Positions 9,576 to 17,612 of a DNA stretch of 64,000 nucleotides are shown piece by piece. Positions within the stretch are counted from its first letter, which is position 1. Each line of letters starts with the position of its first letter. The notes under the pieces were generated by a model. That model did not search any database. It saw only the letters and a list, made by a program, of their open reading frames with translations, and was not told the DNA's origin. The DNA is from JACMJL01 sp963791805 (lineage in GTDB: Bacteria; Bacillota; Clostridia; Clostridiales; Clostridiaceae): the NCBI GenBank assembly GCA_963791805.1, contig CAWBTU010000004.1, positions 186,001-250,000 of the forward strand. The letters are read 5' to 3'. The position numbers and the translations under genes are program-made.

Positions 9576-9682
9576 GCCTGTCACCACGCAGTATGGATAA
9601 TATTTTCACACACAATGTTGAAACCTTCATATTATATTTATGTAAAGGGTTTCAATCAAAAATATTATGAAAGGATGGTATT

Positions 9683-10981
9683 ATGAAGAAAAATAACCAA
9701 AGGAAATTTATTTCATTTTTATTATGCTTCTTTGTTTTACTCTTTGTTCCATATGTATCCTTTGCAGCAACAACTGCAAATGTAAATGCTAGTATAAAAA
9801 CTAACATTTACCCTATAGTTATGGTGCATGGTCTTTTTGGTTGGGGTAGCAATGAAATGCTTGGCGTTAATTATTGGGGAGGGTTAGGACTTAATATAAA
9901 AGCTGATATGGAAAAACAAGACCCCAACGTTAAGGTTTTTACGCCAACAGTTGGCTCTATGTCTAGCAATTGGGACAGGGCCTGTGAACTCTATGCAGAG
10001 TTAGTTGGCGGTACAGCTGATTATGGTGCAGCACATTCTGCAAAAGCTGGGCATGCTAGATATGGTAGGACATATCCAGGCTTCTATACTAATATTAGTG
10101 ATGTAAACAAAATACATTTAATTGGACACAGCATGGGCGGAGAAACCTGTCGAGTCCTAGTTCAATTATTAGAGCAAGGAGATGCTGAGGAGCTAAAAGC
10201 TACAGGTGATAAAACTAGTCCTTTGTTCACAGGAAATCATCATTGGGTATGCAGTGTAACAACAATTGCAACTCCACATGATGGCAGTTTATATGATGAC
10301 TTTATGAATAATCTACAGCCATTAACCCAGAAGGTTTTTGCAGCTGTAGGAGCACAAGGGAGTTTATTAAACTCTAATATCCCTTTATTTGACTTTAAAC
10401 TAGATCAATGGGGAATAAAAAAGCAACCAAACGAAACCAACTTAGCTTACTTTAATAGAGTAGCAACCAGTCCTTTATTGACAAAGAAAAATAATGATTT
10501 AAGTATCTGGGATTTAGCACCTGCTGGAGCTAAGGAATTAAATTCCTGGGTAAAGGCTCAAAGTGACGTTTACTATTTTTCTTATGCTTGTCTAGATACA
10601 CATTTAGACCCAATAACTGGTTTCCAAGTGCCTAATCTAAATATGACTCTTATTCTAGCAAAATCTGCTCTTTACACTGGTTGTTATATTAGTAAGCCAA
10701 CCGACATTGTTAAAGTGGATAGTTCTTGGTGGAAAAATGATGGAGTTGTAAGTGTTCCATCTGCAATAGGTCCTCACTTGGGATCAACTGATACTATTGT
10801 TAACGCAAAAGTTGGAGATACAACTTATAAAATTGGAGTTTGGAACTATCTAGGGTTAATAGACAATACAGATCATGTTGCTGTAGTAGGGTTAAATTTT
10901 AAATATAATACTAGCGCTGCAGTCGATCCTTTATTTTTTAGTATAGAGAATAGGTTAAGTCATCTACATTTAGATAAATAA
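9683..10981 (+). CDS. Secreted triacylglycerol lipase, zinc-containing family I.5 type
   Basis: A 432-residue extracellular lipase. Residues 1-29 are a Sec signal peptide (KKNNQRK, hydrophobic core, VSFAA cleavage region). The mature part resembles thermophilic Bacillus/Geobacillus lipases: PIVMVHGLFGWG near 44-55 (oxyanion region), GHSMGGE with nucleophile S150, and the zinc site block YGAAHSAKAGHARYGRTYPG with H118 and H124. The catalytic histidine is probably in DNTDHVAVVGL near the C-terminus and the acid in the preceding loop. The first position of the elbow pentapeptide is Gly (GHSMG) rather than the Ala common in Geobacillus. A good AAGGATGG site precedes the ATG. It is monocistronic. 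Confidence 0.85.
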   Translation: MKKNNQRKFISFLLCFFVLLFVPYVSFAATTANVNASIKTNIYPIVMVHGLFGWGSNEMLGVNYWGGLGLNIKADMEKQDPNVKVFTPTVGSMSSNWDRACELYAELVGGTADYGAAHSAKAGHARYGRTYPGFYTNISDVNKIHLIGHSMGGETCRVLVQLLEQGDAEELKATGDKTSPLFTGNHHWVCSVTTIATPHDGSLYDDFMNNLQPLTQKVFAAVGAQGSLLNSNIPLFDFKLDQWGIKKQPNETNLAYFNRVATSPLLTKKNNDLSIWDLAPAGAKELNSWVKAQSDVYYFSYACLDTHLDPITGFQVPNLNMTLILAKSALYTGCYISKPTDIVKVDSSWWKNDGVVSVPSAIGPHLGSTDTIVNAKVGDTTYKIGVWNYLGLIDNTDHVAVVGLNFKYNTSAAVDPLFFSIENRLSHLHLDK

Positions 10982-10989
10982 ATAAATCT

Positions 10990-11025
10990 AGTACATGTCG
11001 TTAGCAAAAGCCAATGTCATGTACT
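10990..11025. terminator. Hairpin between convergent genes
   Basis: AGTACATG and CATGTACT pair across a 20-base loop between the lipase and the convergent membrane-protein operon. There is no good T-run, so termination activity is only likely. Confidence 0.4.
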
Positions 11026-11045
11026 ATACTTGTTATTTTCTAAAT

Positions 11046-11351
11046 TCAACCTACACTTCTAAACTCAGAGATATGAGTAACTACATACTCCATACATCCC
11101 ATACACATTGCAAAGAAGGATAAAACCATTATCAGCATTATTGACCCAAAATCGTATTTCATTATCTCTTCTTTATTTATTAAATATGCTACAACTATTT
11201 CAATTCCTAGAAATACTAAAATCAGGGGCCACAAAGATGCTATGATTCTATAATTAAAACTGGGATAAATTAATCTTAGTAAAAACATTGCTCCAAAAAC
11301 AACCAACACAATTCCAGTGGTAAAAGTTCCCACTCTACGCCCTCTAATCAT
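11046..11351 (-). CDS. Small membrane protein, LiaF/DUF5668-like
   Basis: A protein of about 101 residues with three hydrophobic segments (TGIVLVVFGAMFLL, ASLWPLILVFLGIEIVVAYL, SIMLIMVLSFFAMCMG). The pattern of a W-P-L-I-L central helix is typical of the short LiaI/LiaF-TM or DUF5668 membrane modules that accompany cell-envelope stress operons. The ATG at 11351 overlaps the stop of the upstream gene; GTG at 11360 is an alternative start. It is the last gene of the sigma factor operon. No specific function can be assigned. Confidence 0.6.
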   Translation of the reverse strand: MIRGRRVGTFTTGIVLVVFGAMFLLRLIYPSFNYRIIASLWPLILVFLGIEIVVAYLINKEEIMKYDFGSIMLIMVLSFFAMCMGCMEYVVTHISEFRSVG

Positions 11352-11868
11352 CAATATCACATTCCTTCTTCTTCCCCATAATAAGCTTTATTCCCACAAC
11401 AATTATCGCAGCACTAATGATTATCTGAGGAGCTACTCTTGTTATATTATCCATAACTCTGTATACCTCATAAGGTAAATAGGTGTCTATGTTATTCATT
11501 ATATTATTCCAAATCATGTGAACACCAAGAAGTAATAGTATTATCCCTACAACTAATCTATTTTTCTTGAATACGCCTTTATCTATTTTCCCTAATTCAT
11601 CAAAAGAAAATAAATAGTTATCTTCTAGACTTGAGAACTCTTCATCAGTTGAGTAACGTTTGTTCATGCAGTCGAAAAATGAATAAAACCAAAGTAATGG
11701 TAGCAAATAAAGAAGTGGTCCTATATCAAGCCAGCTTGAAAGAAATAACAAGCTGAAAAAACCTGCCATAAATGATACACCCATTTTCATAAAACCCATA
11801 TACATATGCCCTGCACCAGGCATCATTGAAAAACAAAAGGTTAAGAATTTACTTTTTTTCCTTTTCAT
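11344..11868 (-). CDS. Multi-pass membrane protein of the sigma factor operon
   Basis: A 174-residue protein with a basic N-terminus (MKRKKSKFL) and about four membrane segments (residues about 14-60 and 95-165). The N-terminal part, SMMPGAGHMYMGFMKMG, resembles the TM2-like or B-box-associated membrane modules of clostridia, but I do not recognise a named family with confidence. GGAGG lies 10 bases before the start. The gene overlaps the end of the anti-sigma gene by 20 bases and its own end overlaps the next gene, so all four genes are co-translated. A role in envelope stress is inferred from context only. Confidence 0.6.
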   Translation of the reverse strand: MKRKKSKFLTFCFSMMPGAGHMYMGFMKMGVSFMAGFFSLLFLSSWLDIGPLLYLLPLLWFYSFFDCMNKRYSTDEEFSSLEDNYLFSFDELGKIDKGVFKKNRLVVGIILLLLGVHMIWNNIMNNIDTYLPYEVYRVMDNITRVAPQIIISAAIIVVGIKLIMGKKKECDIDD

Positions 11869-12307
11869 TGCCCAAAACCTCCAAATTAATTATTTTTTGA
11901 GAAAAGTGATTAAGACTTTTATTTATTGTGTTTACTGTACTTAAACTAGCTGGATTTACATTTACTGCCTTGATGTTTGTATTTGCTAAAGAATTTAATG
12001 CACCTGAGAAAACAAAAACTAACGCTATACTAGCTGCCATTGTAACTCTAAGTGAATAAAAAATAAATTCATTCTTGCTTTGTTTTTTATTCTTTATTTT
12101 GCTAAGAACTTCCTCCTCAAAGCCTAAAGGAGCATTTAAAAGTTCACTTTCATTAAAACTATCGGCCAAAGCCTCTGCACAATCCTCACAACTACAAATA
12201 TGTTCTGAGATTAAAACTAACTCACTATCTATTAATGTTCCATCTTTTAGGCCTTCAAGTGATATTTTAGTTAAGTGACCGTTTTCTTTAAATAATGCAT
12301 TACTCAA
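11849..12307 (-). CDS. Zinc-binding anti-sigma factor
   Basis: About 152 residues. The N-terminal cytoplasmic part has the H-x3-C-x2-C motif of zinc anti-sigma domains (EHICSCEDC), followed by one membrane helix (VTMAASIALVFVFSGAL) and a short outer domain. It is expected to hold the upstream ECF sigma factor inactive until an envelope signal is received. I chose TTG at 12307: it overlaps the sigma stop as TTGA and has GGAGGA 6 bases upstream. The ATG at 12325 would place the ribosome binding site inside the gene. Confidence 0.82.
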   Translation of the reverse strand: MSNALFKENGHLTKISLEGLKDGTLIDSELVLISEHICSCEDCAEALADSFNESELLNAPLGFEEEVLSKIKNKKQSKNEFIFYSLRVTMAASIALVFVFSGALNSLANTNIKAVNVNPASLSTVNTINKSLNHFSQKIINLEVLGNEKEKK

Positions 12308-12813
12308 ATAAACTCCTCCTTCCATAAGACTTTCAATTGCTTTTTAGCTCTATACAATTGAGTTTGCAAAGTTTTCAAACTCTGCCCTGTGTCTCTTGCC
12401 ATATCGGAAAGCTTAATATCTTCACAGAAATAATTTAAGGAAACTGTCCTATAAGGTTCTTTTAATTTATCACATAAATTATGTATGTCTTCCTTGCTAT
12501 ATTTTTTTAGCAAAGTAGCCTCTGGTGAATCTCCCTTATCCTTCAATTCTTCACAAGCCTCATCAGATAAACTGTCAACTGCTCGCATTGGACTCTTAAG
12601 AAAGTCCTTACATTTATTTGTTGCAATTCTACTAATCCAAGCCTTAAAATTTACTCCATCAAATTTATCATAGTTAATGTAAGCTGACAAAAAGGTTTGT
12701 TGTGCTAAATCCTCTGCATCAAAATAATTTTTAGTAAAGGATAAACAAATAGTAATGATTAAACGTTCATATTGTTTTATATAGACTTCGAATTCTTCCT
12801 TTTGAATAATCAT
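12304..12813 (-). CDS. ECF RNA polymerase sigma factor
   Basis: About 169 residues with both conserved sigma-70 regions: region 2 (ERLIITICLSFTKNYFDAEDLAQQTFLSAYINYDKF) binding the -10 element and core polymerase, and region 4 (LKEPYRTVSLNYFCEDIKLSDMARDTGQSLKTLQTQL) reading the -35. It heads the operon with its anti-sigma and two membrane proteins, a normal layout for autoregulated ECF systems. The start is uncertain: the AAGGGGTGATG sequence places the ribosome binding site directly on the ATG at 12813, which is unusual, and GTG at 12816 is inside it. Confidence 0.88.
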   Translation of the reverse strand: MIIQKEEFEVYIKQYERLIITICLSFTKNYFDAEDLAQQTFLSAYINYDKFDGVNFKAWISRIATNKCKDFLKSPMRAVDSLSDEACEELKDKGDSPEATLLKKYSKEDIHNLCDKLKEPYRTVSLNYFCEDIKLSDMARDTGQSLKTLQTQLYRAKKQLKVLWKEEFI

Positions 12814-12910
12814 CACCCCTTTTTGTCCTTACACTTAATAAAACGATTGAGAAAATAAAAACACTTCAAAAAATATTTAATTACAAAACTATTTTACCAT
12901 ATTAAAATAA

Positions 12911-12941
12911 TGTCACTTGTCACTTGTCACGTGCCTGGCAC
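12911..12941. repeat. TGTCACT tandem repeat plus GTGCCTGGCAC palindrome
   Basis: Two and a half copies of TGTCACT (12911-12930) are followed at once by the perfect palindrome GTGCC-T-GGCAC (12931-12941). Palindromes of this GTGCC/GGCAC type are scattered in many Bacillota genomes as REP-like repeats. It lies between the sigma operon promoter and the ABC operon terminator. Confidence 0.55.
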
Positions 12942-12976
12942 CAAAAAAAACACCTGCTGGGGGATGCAAGTGTTTT
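12942..12976 (-). terminator. Terminator of the ABC exporter operon
   Basis: On the minus strand AAAACAC..TGC and GCA..GTGTTTT pair around a G/C-rich loop and are followed by eight T. It ends transcription ten bases beyond the ATPase gene. Confidence 0.85.
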
Positions 12977-12985
12977 CTATGGGTT

Positions 12986-13660
12986 TTAAACTATCTTAAC
13001 TTGTTTTAATTCACCGTCACTTAATGCTAGTGAAAAATCAGCTTCTTCAGCAACAGTTTTTGAGTGAGTTACTACGATTACACACTTATCTAATTTATGA
13101 GCCAAATCTTTAAGAATTTCAGTTATTTCCACTGCTGTTTTGCTGTCAAGATTTCCTGTTGGTTCATCAGCTATTATAACAGGAGAGTCGGTGGCAATGG
13201 CCCTTGCTATAGCAACTCTCTGCTGTTGACCGCCGGAAAGCTTTTGTACATTACGATTAGTTTCATCTTCGGTAAGCCCTAAATCCATTAAAATTTTTGT
13301 AGCATATGCCTTACGATCTTCTTTATGAGATCCCGAAATAGACATTGATACCAAAACATTTTCTACTGCAGTAAGATAATTAATCAAGTTAAACTCCTGA
13401 AAAATAAGTGATATATTTTTCTTTCTGTAATTTGTATACCCTATTTTTTTAATACTATTTCCATCAAAAAGAACTTCTCCAGAGGTGGGCTTATCAAGTC
13501 CTCCTGCAAGGCAAATAGCTGTGGTTTTTCCTGATCCTGATGGTCCAACAATAGCATAGAAGTTACCTCTTTCAAAACTTACATTTACTTTTCTTAAAAT
13601 GTCACGGCTATTGTTCTCTTTATATTTAAAATTTACATCTTTAAACTCTAATATTGCCAT
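12986..13660 (-). CDS. ABC transporter ATP-binding protein, MacB/LolD type
   Basis: A 224-residue ATPase subunit. Walker A is GPSGSGKTT (39-47), the signature is LSGGQQQRVAIARA and Walker B is VIIADEPTGNLDS, all intact. The DEPTGNLDS wording is typical of the MacB/LolD/FtsE group that energises FtsX-fold permeases. It starts 11 bases after the permease gene, with GGAGG before the ATG, and the pair forms a complete exporter. The adjacent OmpR-type two-component system is the probable regulator. Substrates of such systems include antimicrobial peptides, but this is inference. Confidence 0.92.
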   Translation of the reverse strand: MAILEFKDVNFKYKENNSRDILRKVNVSFERGNFYAIVGPSGSGKTTAICLAGGLDKPTSGEVLFDGNSIKKIGYTNYRKKNISLIFQEFNLINYLTAVENVLVSMSISGSHKEDRKAYATKILMDLGLTEDETNRNVQKLSGGQQQRVAIARAIATDSPVIIADEPTGNLDSKTAVEITEILKDLAHKLDKCVIVVTHSKTVAEEADFSLALSDGELKQVKIV

Positions 13661-13671
13661 TTTAAAACCTC

Positions 13672-15189
13672 CTAATTAGCCTTCGATAGTATTGTCTTTG
13701 GATTCATTCGCATTACTGAAGATGCTGGAAGTATTGTAGCTAGAAGTATGATGAGTATTCCCACCCCGTAAAGTTCTAACACAACATCCATTGTTAGATT
13801 TACATGAACTTCGCTAGCCTTAATTGTATCTACTTTAGTATTGTTATTAGCATTATTTCTTAAATTACCAAACCCGTTACCACGTTGGAATTGATTTGAC
13901 GTAGATTCTTGCTGACTATTAACTGTTTTATTTTCGTTAGTAATTAAAACATTGCTTACTCCTTTAGAGATGAAAAGACCGGAGCCTATTGAAATCCCAA
14001 AGGAAATAATAGCTATTAACAAAACTTCACATAAATATTGACTAATAATTTTAAGTTTACCTTCACCCATTGAAAGTAGTACGCCAGTTTCATAAATTCT
14101 CTCTTTTACCCATAATGTCAATATAAGAGCGAGTATTATTGCACCTGCTATGGAAACTACTACAACAGCTATCTTTGCAAAGGAAGTTACATTATCAATT
14201 GGTTTCATCATAGCATCATATTGTGAATTATTTGCATCTAATATAAACTTAGTCCAATCTATATCTGCTTTCTTTGCTTCCTTAAGCACTTCGTTTACAT
14301 TTTTAGGATCATCCACAATGTAAGTTACTTTATCTATACCATCATTCATACTAAAGCCTCTTGTCATTGTACTAGTTGAAGAAATTGCTGCTTTTTTAAA
14401 GTCTAGAGCAACTTGATAATCAACATACAATGTATTAGCAGGACGAGAATAATCCGACCTGAATCCACCTTCACCTGTAGTATCCTGTTGATAAATTCCT
14501 ACTATCGTGAATTCTGTTGCTTCTGTACTACCTACAGGAGTTATTTTTATTTTATCTCCTAGCTTAAAATTGTTAAGGGTAGCAAGTGTTGTTTCAACGT
14601 ACACTCCTTTTGCTGTACTGTCAGTTGGTAGAGCTTGTGTACTTAAAACCTTTGCATCTCCATTTTGAAATGAAGCTGCATCACTAATTGATGAAACTCC
14701 TGTTACAGTAACATCAGGAAGTGTAAAATTTGAATTTTTTGTGTTTTGATTGGGATTATTTGTATTATCAGCAGTTGCACTTTCTTTTACTATATCAAAC
14801 CCACTTGCCATTGCAGCTGTGTTTACAACAACATTCATTTTACTAACATGAGGCAATTTCTTTATTTTTTCTGCCATGTCTAAAGTAACTGGTTCTGATT
14901 TAATAGTAAACTTTTGTCTGTCTGTCGAACTACTTGTTGAACTTCCATTTGTTGAAGCATTACTACTCATTTGGGATCTAAGCTCTTCTCTAGCTTTGTT
15001 CATATCATAACTTAGAGTTATGGTGGCTCCAAGCTTCTTACGAGCTAAGTTTCCAGCTTCATTTGTAGCATTTAAAATTGCAAATCCTGAAAAAATAAGA
15101 TTAGCAATAGCGAAAAATATTAAGAATAGTATTACTGTTTTACTCTTTCTGCGTGTTACAGCTTTAATTGCACGTCCAAATAAATTCAT
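13672..15189 (-). CDS. FtsX-type ABC transporter permease
   Basis: About 505 residues: one N-terminal membrane helix, a large extracellular domain (roughly 50-330, rich in Ser/Thr/Asn) and three C-terminal helices (about 340-490), the MacB/FtsX plan. The segment LILTLWVKERIYETGVLLSMG is the conserved cytoplasmic coupling region. A low-complexity Gln/Asn-rich loop lies between the last helices. I chose ATG at 15189 because AGAGGA is 6 bases upstream; an ATG at 15195 touches that site. It is translated with the ATPase gene and preceded by a promoter carrying phased repeats. Confidence 0.88.
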   Translation of the reverse strand: MNLFGRAIKAVTRRKSKTVILFLIFFAIANLIFSGFAILNATNEAGNLARKKLGATITLSYDMNKAREELRSQMSSNASTNGSSTSSSTDRQKFTIKSEPVTLDMAEKIKKLPHVSKMNVVVNTAAMASGFDIVKESATADNTNNPNQNTKNSNFTLPDVTVTGVSSISDAASFQNGDAKVLSTQALPTDSTAKGVYVETTLATLNNFKLGDKIKITPVGSTEATEFTIVGIYQQDTTGEGGFRSDYSRPANTLYVDYQVALDFKKAAISSTSTMTRGFSMNDGIDKVTYIVDDPKNVNEVLKEAKKADIDWTKFILDANNSQYDAMMKPIDNVTSFAKIAVVVVSIAGAIILALILTLWVKERIYETGVLLSMGEGKLKIISQYLCEVLLIAIISFGISIGSGLFISKGVSNVLITNENKTVNSQQESTSNQFQRGNGFGNLRNNANNNTKVDTIKASEVHVNLTMDVVLELYGVGILIILLATILPASSVMRMNPKTILSKAN

Positions 15190-15235
15190 ATTCATTCCTC
15201 TTTCATATTTTTTTGTGTTTTTCAGTTGCAAGTTT

Positions 15236-15278
15236 ATTATATACTTTCAATGTGAATTTAAAATGAATCTAATATGAA
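15236..15278 (-). promoter_or_regulatory. Promoter with three 11-bp-phased repeats for a response regulator
   Basis: On the minus strand TTCAT, TTCAT and TTCAC occur exactly 11 bases apart (15274-15278, 15263-15267, 15252-15256), each followed by an AT-rich six-mer, and a TATAAT box is at 15236-15241. The -35 position has no good match and falls within the repeats. This is the arrangement bound by OmpR/PhoB-type activators, and the neighbouring response regulator is the obvious candidate. Confidence 0.65.
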
Positions 15279-15289
15279 TTGTACAAGAA

Positions 15290-15313
15290 AAAAAAGACCA
15301 ATAATTAGGCCTT
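15290..15313 (-). terminator. Terminator of the two-component operon
   Basis: AAGGCC and GGTCTT pair (one G-T) and are followed by eight T on the minus strand. The hairpin overlaps the last codons of the kinase gene. Confidence 0.75.
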
Positions 15314-16753
15314 TTCAAAATTTATTATAAACTTAACTCCTTCTGATACATTATTTATAGAATAATCAGTTCTAAGCATATCTAGTACTCTTTTAACAAT
15401 ATATAAGCCTAGTCCACTTCCTCCAGTTTTACGATTTCTTGACTTTTCAACTCTGTAAAAGGGTAAAAATATCTTTTCAAGCTGATCCTCATCAATATGG
15501 GCTCCCGTATTTAAAATTTGCAATTGTACCTTTTCGTTTATTGTTTTTAAATCTATAAACACTTTCTCATTTTCACTAGAATATTTTACAGCATTACTTA
15601 TTATATTTGCTATTGCTTTTGTAATTAACTTTTCATCAGATACAATGAAAACCCCCTTTTCGATATCTGTTATAAACTCAATATTTTTTACTTCTGTGAA
15701 ATAGTAGAATTTCTCCAGAATATCTAAAACTAGTGTAGATAAATCTATTGTGGCAAATTGTGGAGTAAATAGAGTGCTTTCTAACTTGGAAATATCTAAA
15801 ATTTCATAAACTAGTTTTTCCATATCCTTCATAATTTTATAGGATTGCCATAGATACTTTTCTCTATCCTTATATGCCCCAATTTCATAAATCATACCTT
15901 CTAACTGACCAGTTACAGCTGTTATTGGCGTTTTTAATTCATGGGATATGGTTGCAATAAATTCCCTTCTTTTTGTTTCTTGTTCTCTTTCCTTTTGAAT
16001 ATCATCTTTTAATTGTAAGTTAGCTTCATTTAATTCTTCTATATTTATTTTTAAGTTTTTTGCTAGTGTATCCAAGCTTCTAGACAATTCTCCTAATTCG
16101 TCCTTTGTATCTATATGAGATTCTATTGAAAAATCCAATCCAGCCATTTGTTTAGCTACTCCATTTAAATGAATCAAGGGCTTGCTTATTATATGAGAAT
16201 AAATATATGCGGCTAGAATTGATAAAATAATAATTACAACTAGCATATAAGGCAAAAACATAAGTATAACTTTTGAAGCTTCATCAATGGGCTGAACTGT
16301 AGAAATAATTGTTATTTTATATTCCTTTGAATCATCTAGAAAGGTAGCAGTATCAGTAATAGAAATAGTATCGTGCTTCCTTAAATTATCATAATAAGGA
16401 TTTGGATTTCCAGTTCTGTTTTGAGTTATACGAAATCTATCTCTTATCTCCTTGTTAATATTTTTGTTTACATCCTGAGGAAAATAAAATATAACATCTT
16501 CTCCATTATCAATGCTTATTCGAACATTATACTTATAAGCAAAATCGCTTAAAATTGTATGAGAATCGTCGCTTTGAGTTTGCTTTAATGTTTTTACAAG
16601 TTTATTCATGCCACTTTGCAGATCTGATTTTTTATAATTTAGATAATATTTAGGAAGTAGAAAATAAAAAGTTAAATAAATTATAAGTGCTGATACTGTT
16701 AACAAAGTACTTGTTATGCAAAAAATTTTAAAAACTATTCCACGTTTCTTCAT
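15305..16753 (-). CDS. Sensor histidine kinase with extracellular domain
   Basis: About 482 residues: membrane helix near 10-30, extracellular sensor of about 130 residues, second helix near 165-190, HAMP domain (SKPLIHLNGVAKQMAGLDF), dimerisation/phosphoacceptor block ATISHELKTPITAVTG with the phosphorylated His, and a HATPase domain with N box (NAVKYSSENE) and G box (GGSGLGLYIVKR). It follows the response regulator gene by one base; ATG at 16753 has AAAGGG at a good distance. Placement beside the FtsX exporter suggests it senses the compound exported, as in peptide-resistance modules; the ligand is unknown. Confidence 0.92.
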   Translation of the reverse strand: MKKRGIVFKIFCITSTLLTVSALIIYLTFYFLLPKYYLNYKKSDLQSGMNKLVKTLKQTQSDDSHTILSDFAYKYNVRISIDNGEDVIFYFPQDVNKNINKEIRDRFRITQNRTGNPNPYYDNLRKHDTISITDTATFLDDSKEYKITIISTVQPIDEASKVILMFLPYMLVVIIILSILAAYIYSHIISKPLIHLNGVAKQMAGLDFSIESHIDTKDELGELSRSLDTLAKNLKINIEELNEANLQLKDDIQKEREQETKRREFIATISHELKTPITAVTGQLEGMIYEIGAYKDREKYLWQSYKIMKDMEKLVYEILDISKLESTLFTPQFATIDLSTLVLDILEKFYYFTEVKNIEFITDIEKGVFIVSDEKLITKAIANIISNAVKYSSENEKVFIDLKTINEKVQLQILNTGAHIDEDQLEKIFLPFYRVEKSRNRKTGGSGLGLYIVKRVLDMLRTDYSINNVSEGVKFIINFEKA

Positions 16754-16754
16754 A

Positions 16755-17420
16755 TTATTCCCTTTCAATTATATATCCTAATCCTTTTATAGTTTTTATA
16801 TATGGTAAATCAATTTTTTTACGTATATTTTTAATATGAGCATCTACGATTCTATCATCCCCAAAATAATCAAATCCCCATATTTTATCTAGAAGCATAT
16901 CTCTAGTCATAACGACACCAATACTTTCAAGCAAGGTTTGCACAATTTCAAACTCTTTAACAGTTAGCTCAACCATTTCTCCGTCAACATAAGCTTTATA
17001 TGAACTTAAATCAAGTTTAAGTCTACCATACTCAATTTCATTATTACTGTGAAAGTTTTTCGCTCTCCTTAATACAGCTTCAACTCTTTTAATTAGCACA
17101 TTGAAGGAAAAAGGTTTTGTAATGAAATCATCTGCTTCTAGTTCAAATGCTTTTAACTGGTCTTTTTCTTCACTTAATGCAGTTAAAATTATAATTGGAG
17201 TGGAGGACTTTTGGCGAATCATACTACACAGGGAAAACCCGTCTATATTAGGAATCATAATATCTAGTATAACCAAATCGTATTTTCCCTCATTAAACAT
17301 CTTCCATGCTTCTAGCCCATCATCAATTGCCTCTACATTATAATTTCGAGCCTTTAAAAATTCCTGTATCAATTCTTGTATATAAATATCGTCTTCTACA
17401 ACTAGGATATTATAGGTCAT
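16755..17420 (-). CDS. OmpR-family response regulator
   Basis: A 221-residue regulator: receiver domain with acidic pair E9/D10/D11 and phosphoacceptor D53 (LVILDIMIPNIDG), and a C-terminal winged helix (about 125-221, ending KTIKGLGYIIERE). It is cotranscribed with the downstream kinase. The three 11-bp-phased TTCAT/C repeats upstream of the neighbouring ABC permease are a plausible binding site. GGAGA lies before the ATG. Confidence 0.93.
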   Translation of the reverse strand: MTYNILVVEDDIYIQELIQEFLKARNYNVEAIDDGLEAWKMFNEGKYDLVILDIMIPNIDGFSLCSMIRQKSSTPIIILTALSEEKDQLKAFELEADDFITKPFSFNVLIKRVEAVLRRAKNFHSNNEIEYGRLKLDLSSYKAYVDGEMVELTVKEFEIVQTLLESIGVVMTRDMLLDKIWGFDYFGDDRIVDAHIKNIRKKIDLPYIKTIKGLGYIIERE

Positions 17421-17536
17421 AATATTCTCCTACTTTCTAAACATTTGAATATAAGAAGTATACAATAGGTTTGTGAATTTTGTATGAACTACTATAATAA
17501 TCATATATTCTTAATTGTATTCTTGCATTCATCATA

Positions 17537-17573
17537 CAAAAAATAGAAGAACAAACTCGAAGCTGTTCTTCTA
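17537..17573 (-). terminator. Terminator of the slipin transcript
   Basis: TAGAAGAACA and TGTTCTTCTA form a 10-bp stem and are followed on the minus strand by TTTTTTG. It lies 40 bases beyond the slipin stop. Confidence 0.85.
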
Positions 17574-17612
17574 TAATATTTTTATAATACCACTTAATTT
17601 CTATATCTAGTT

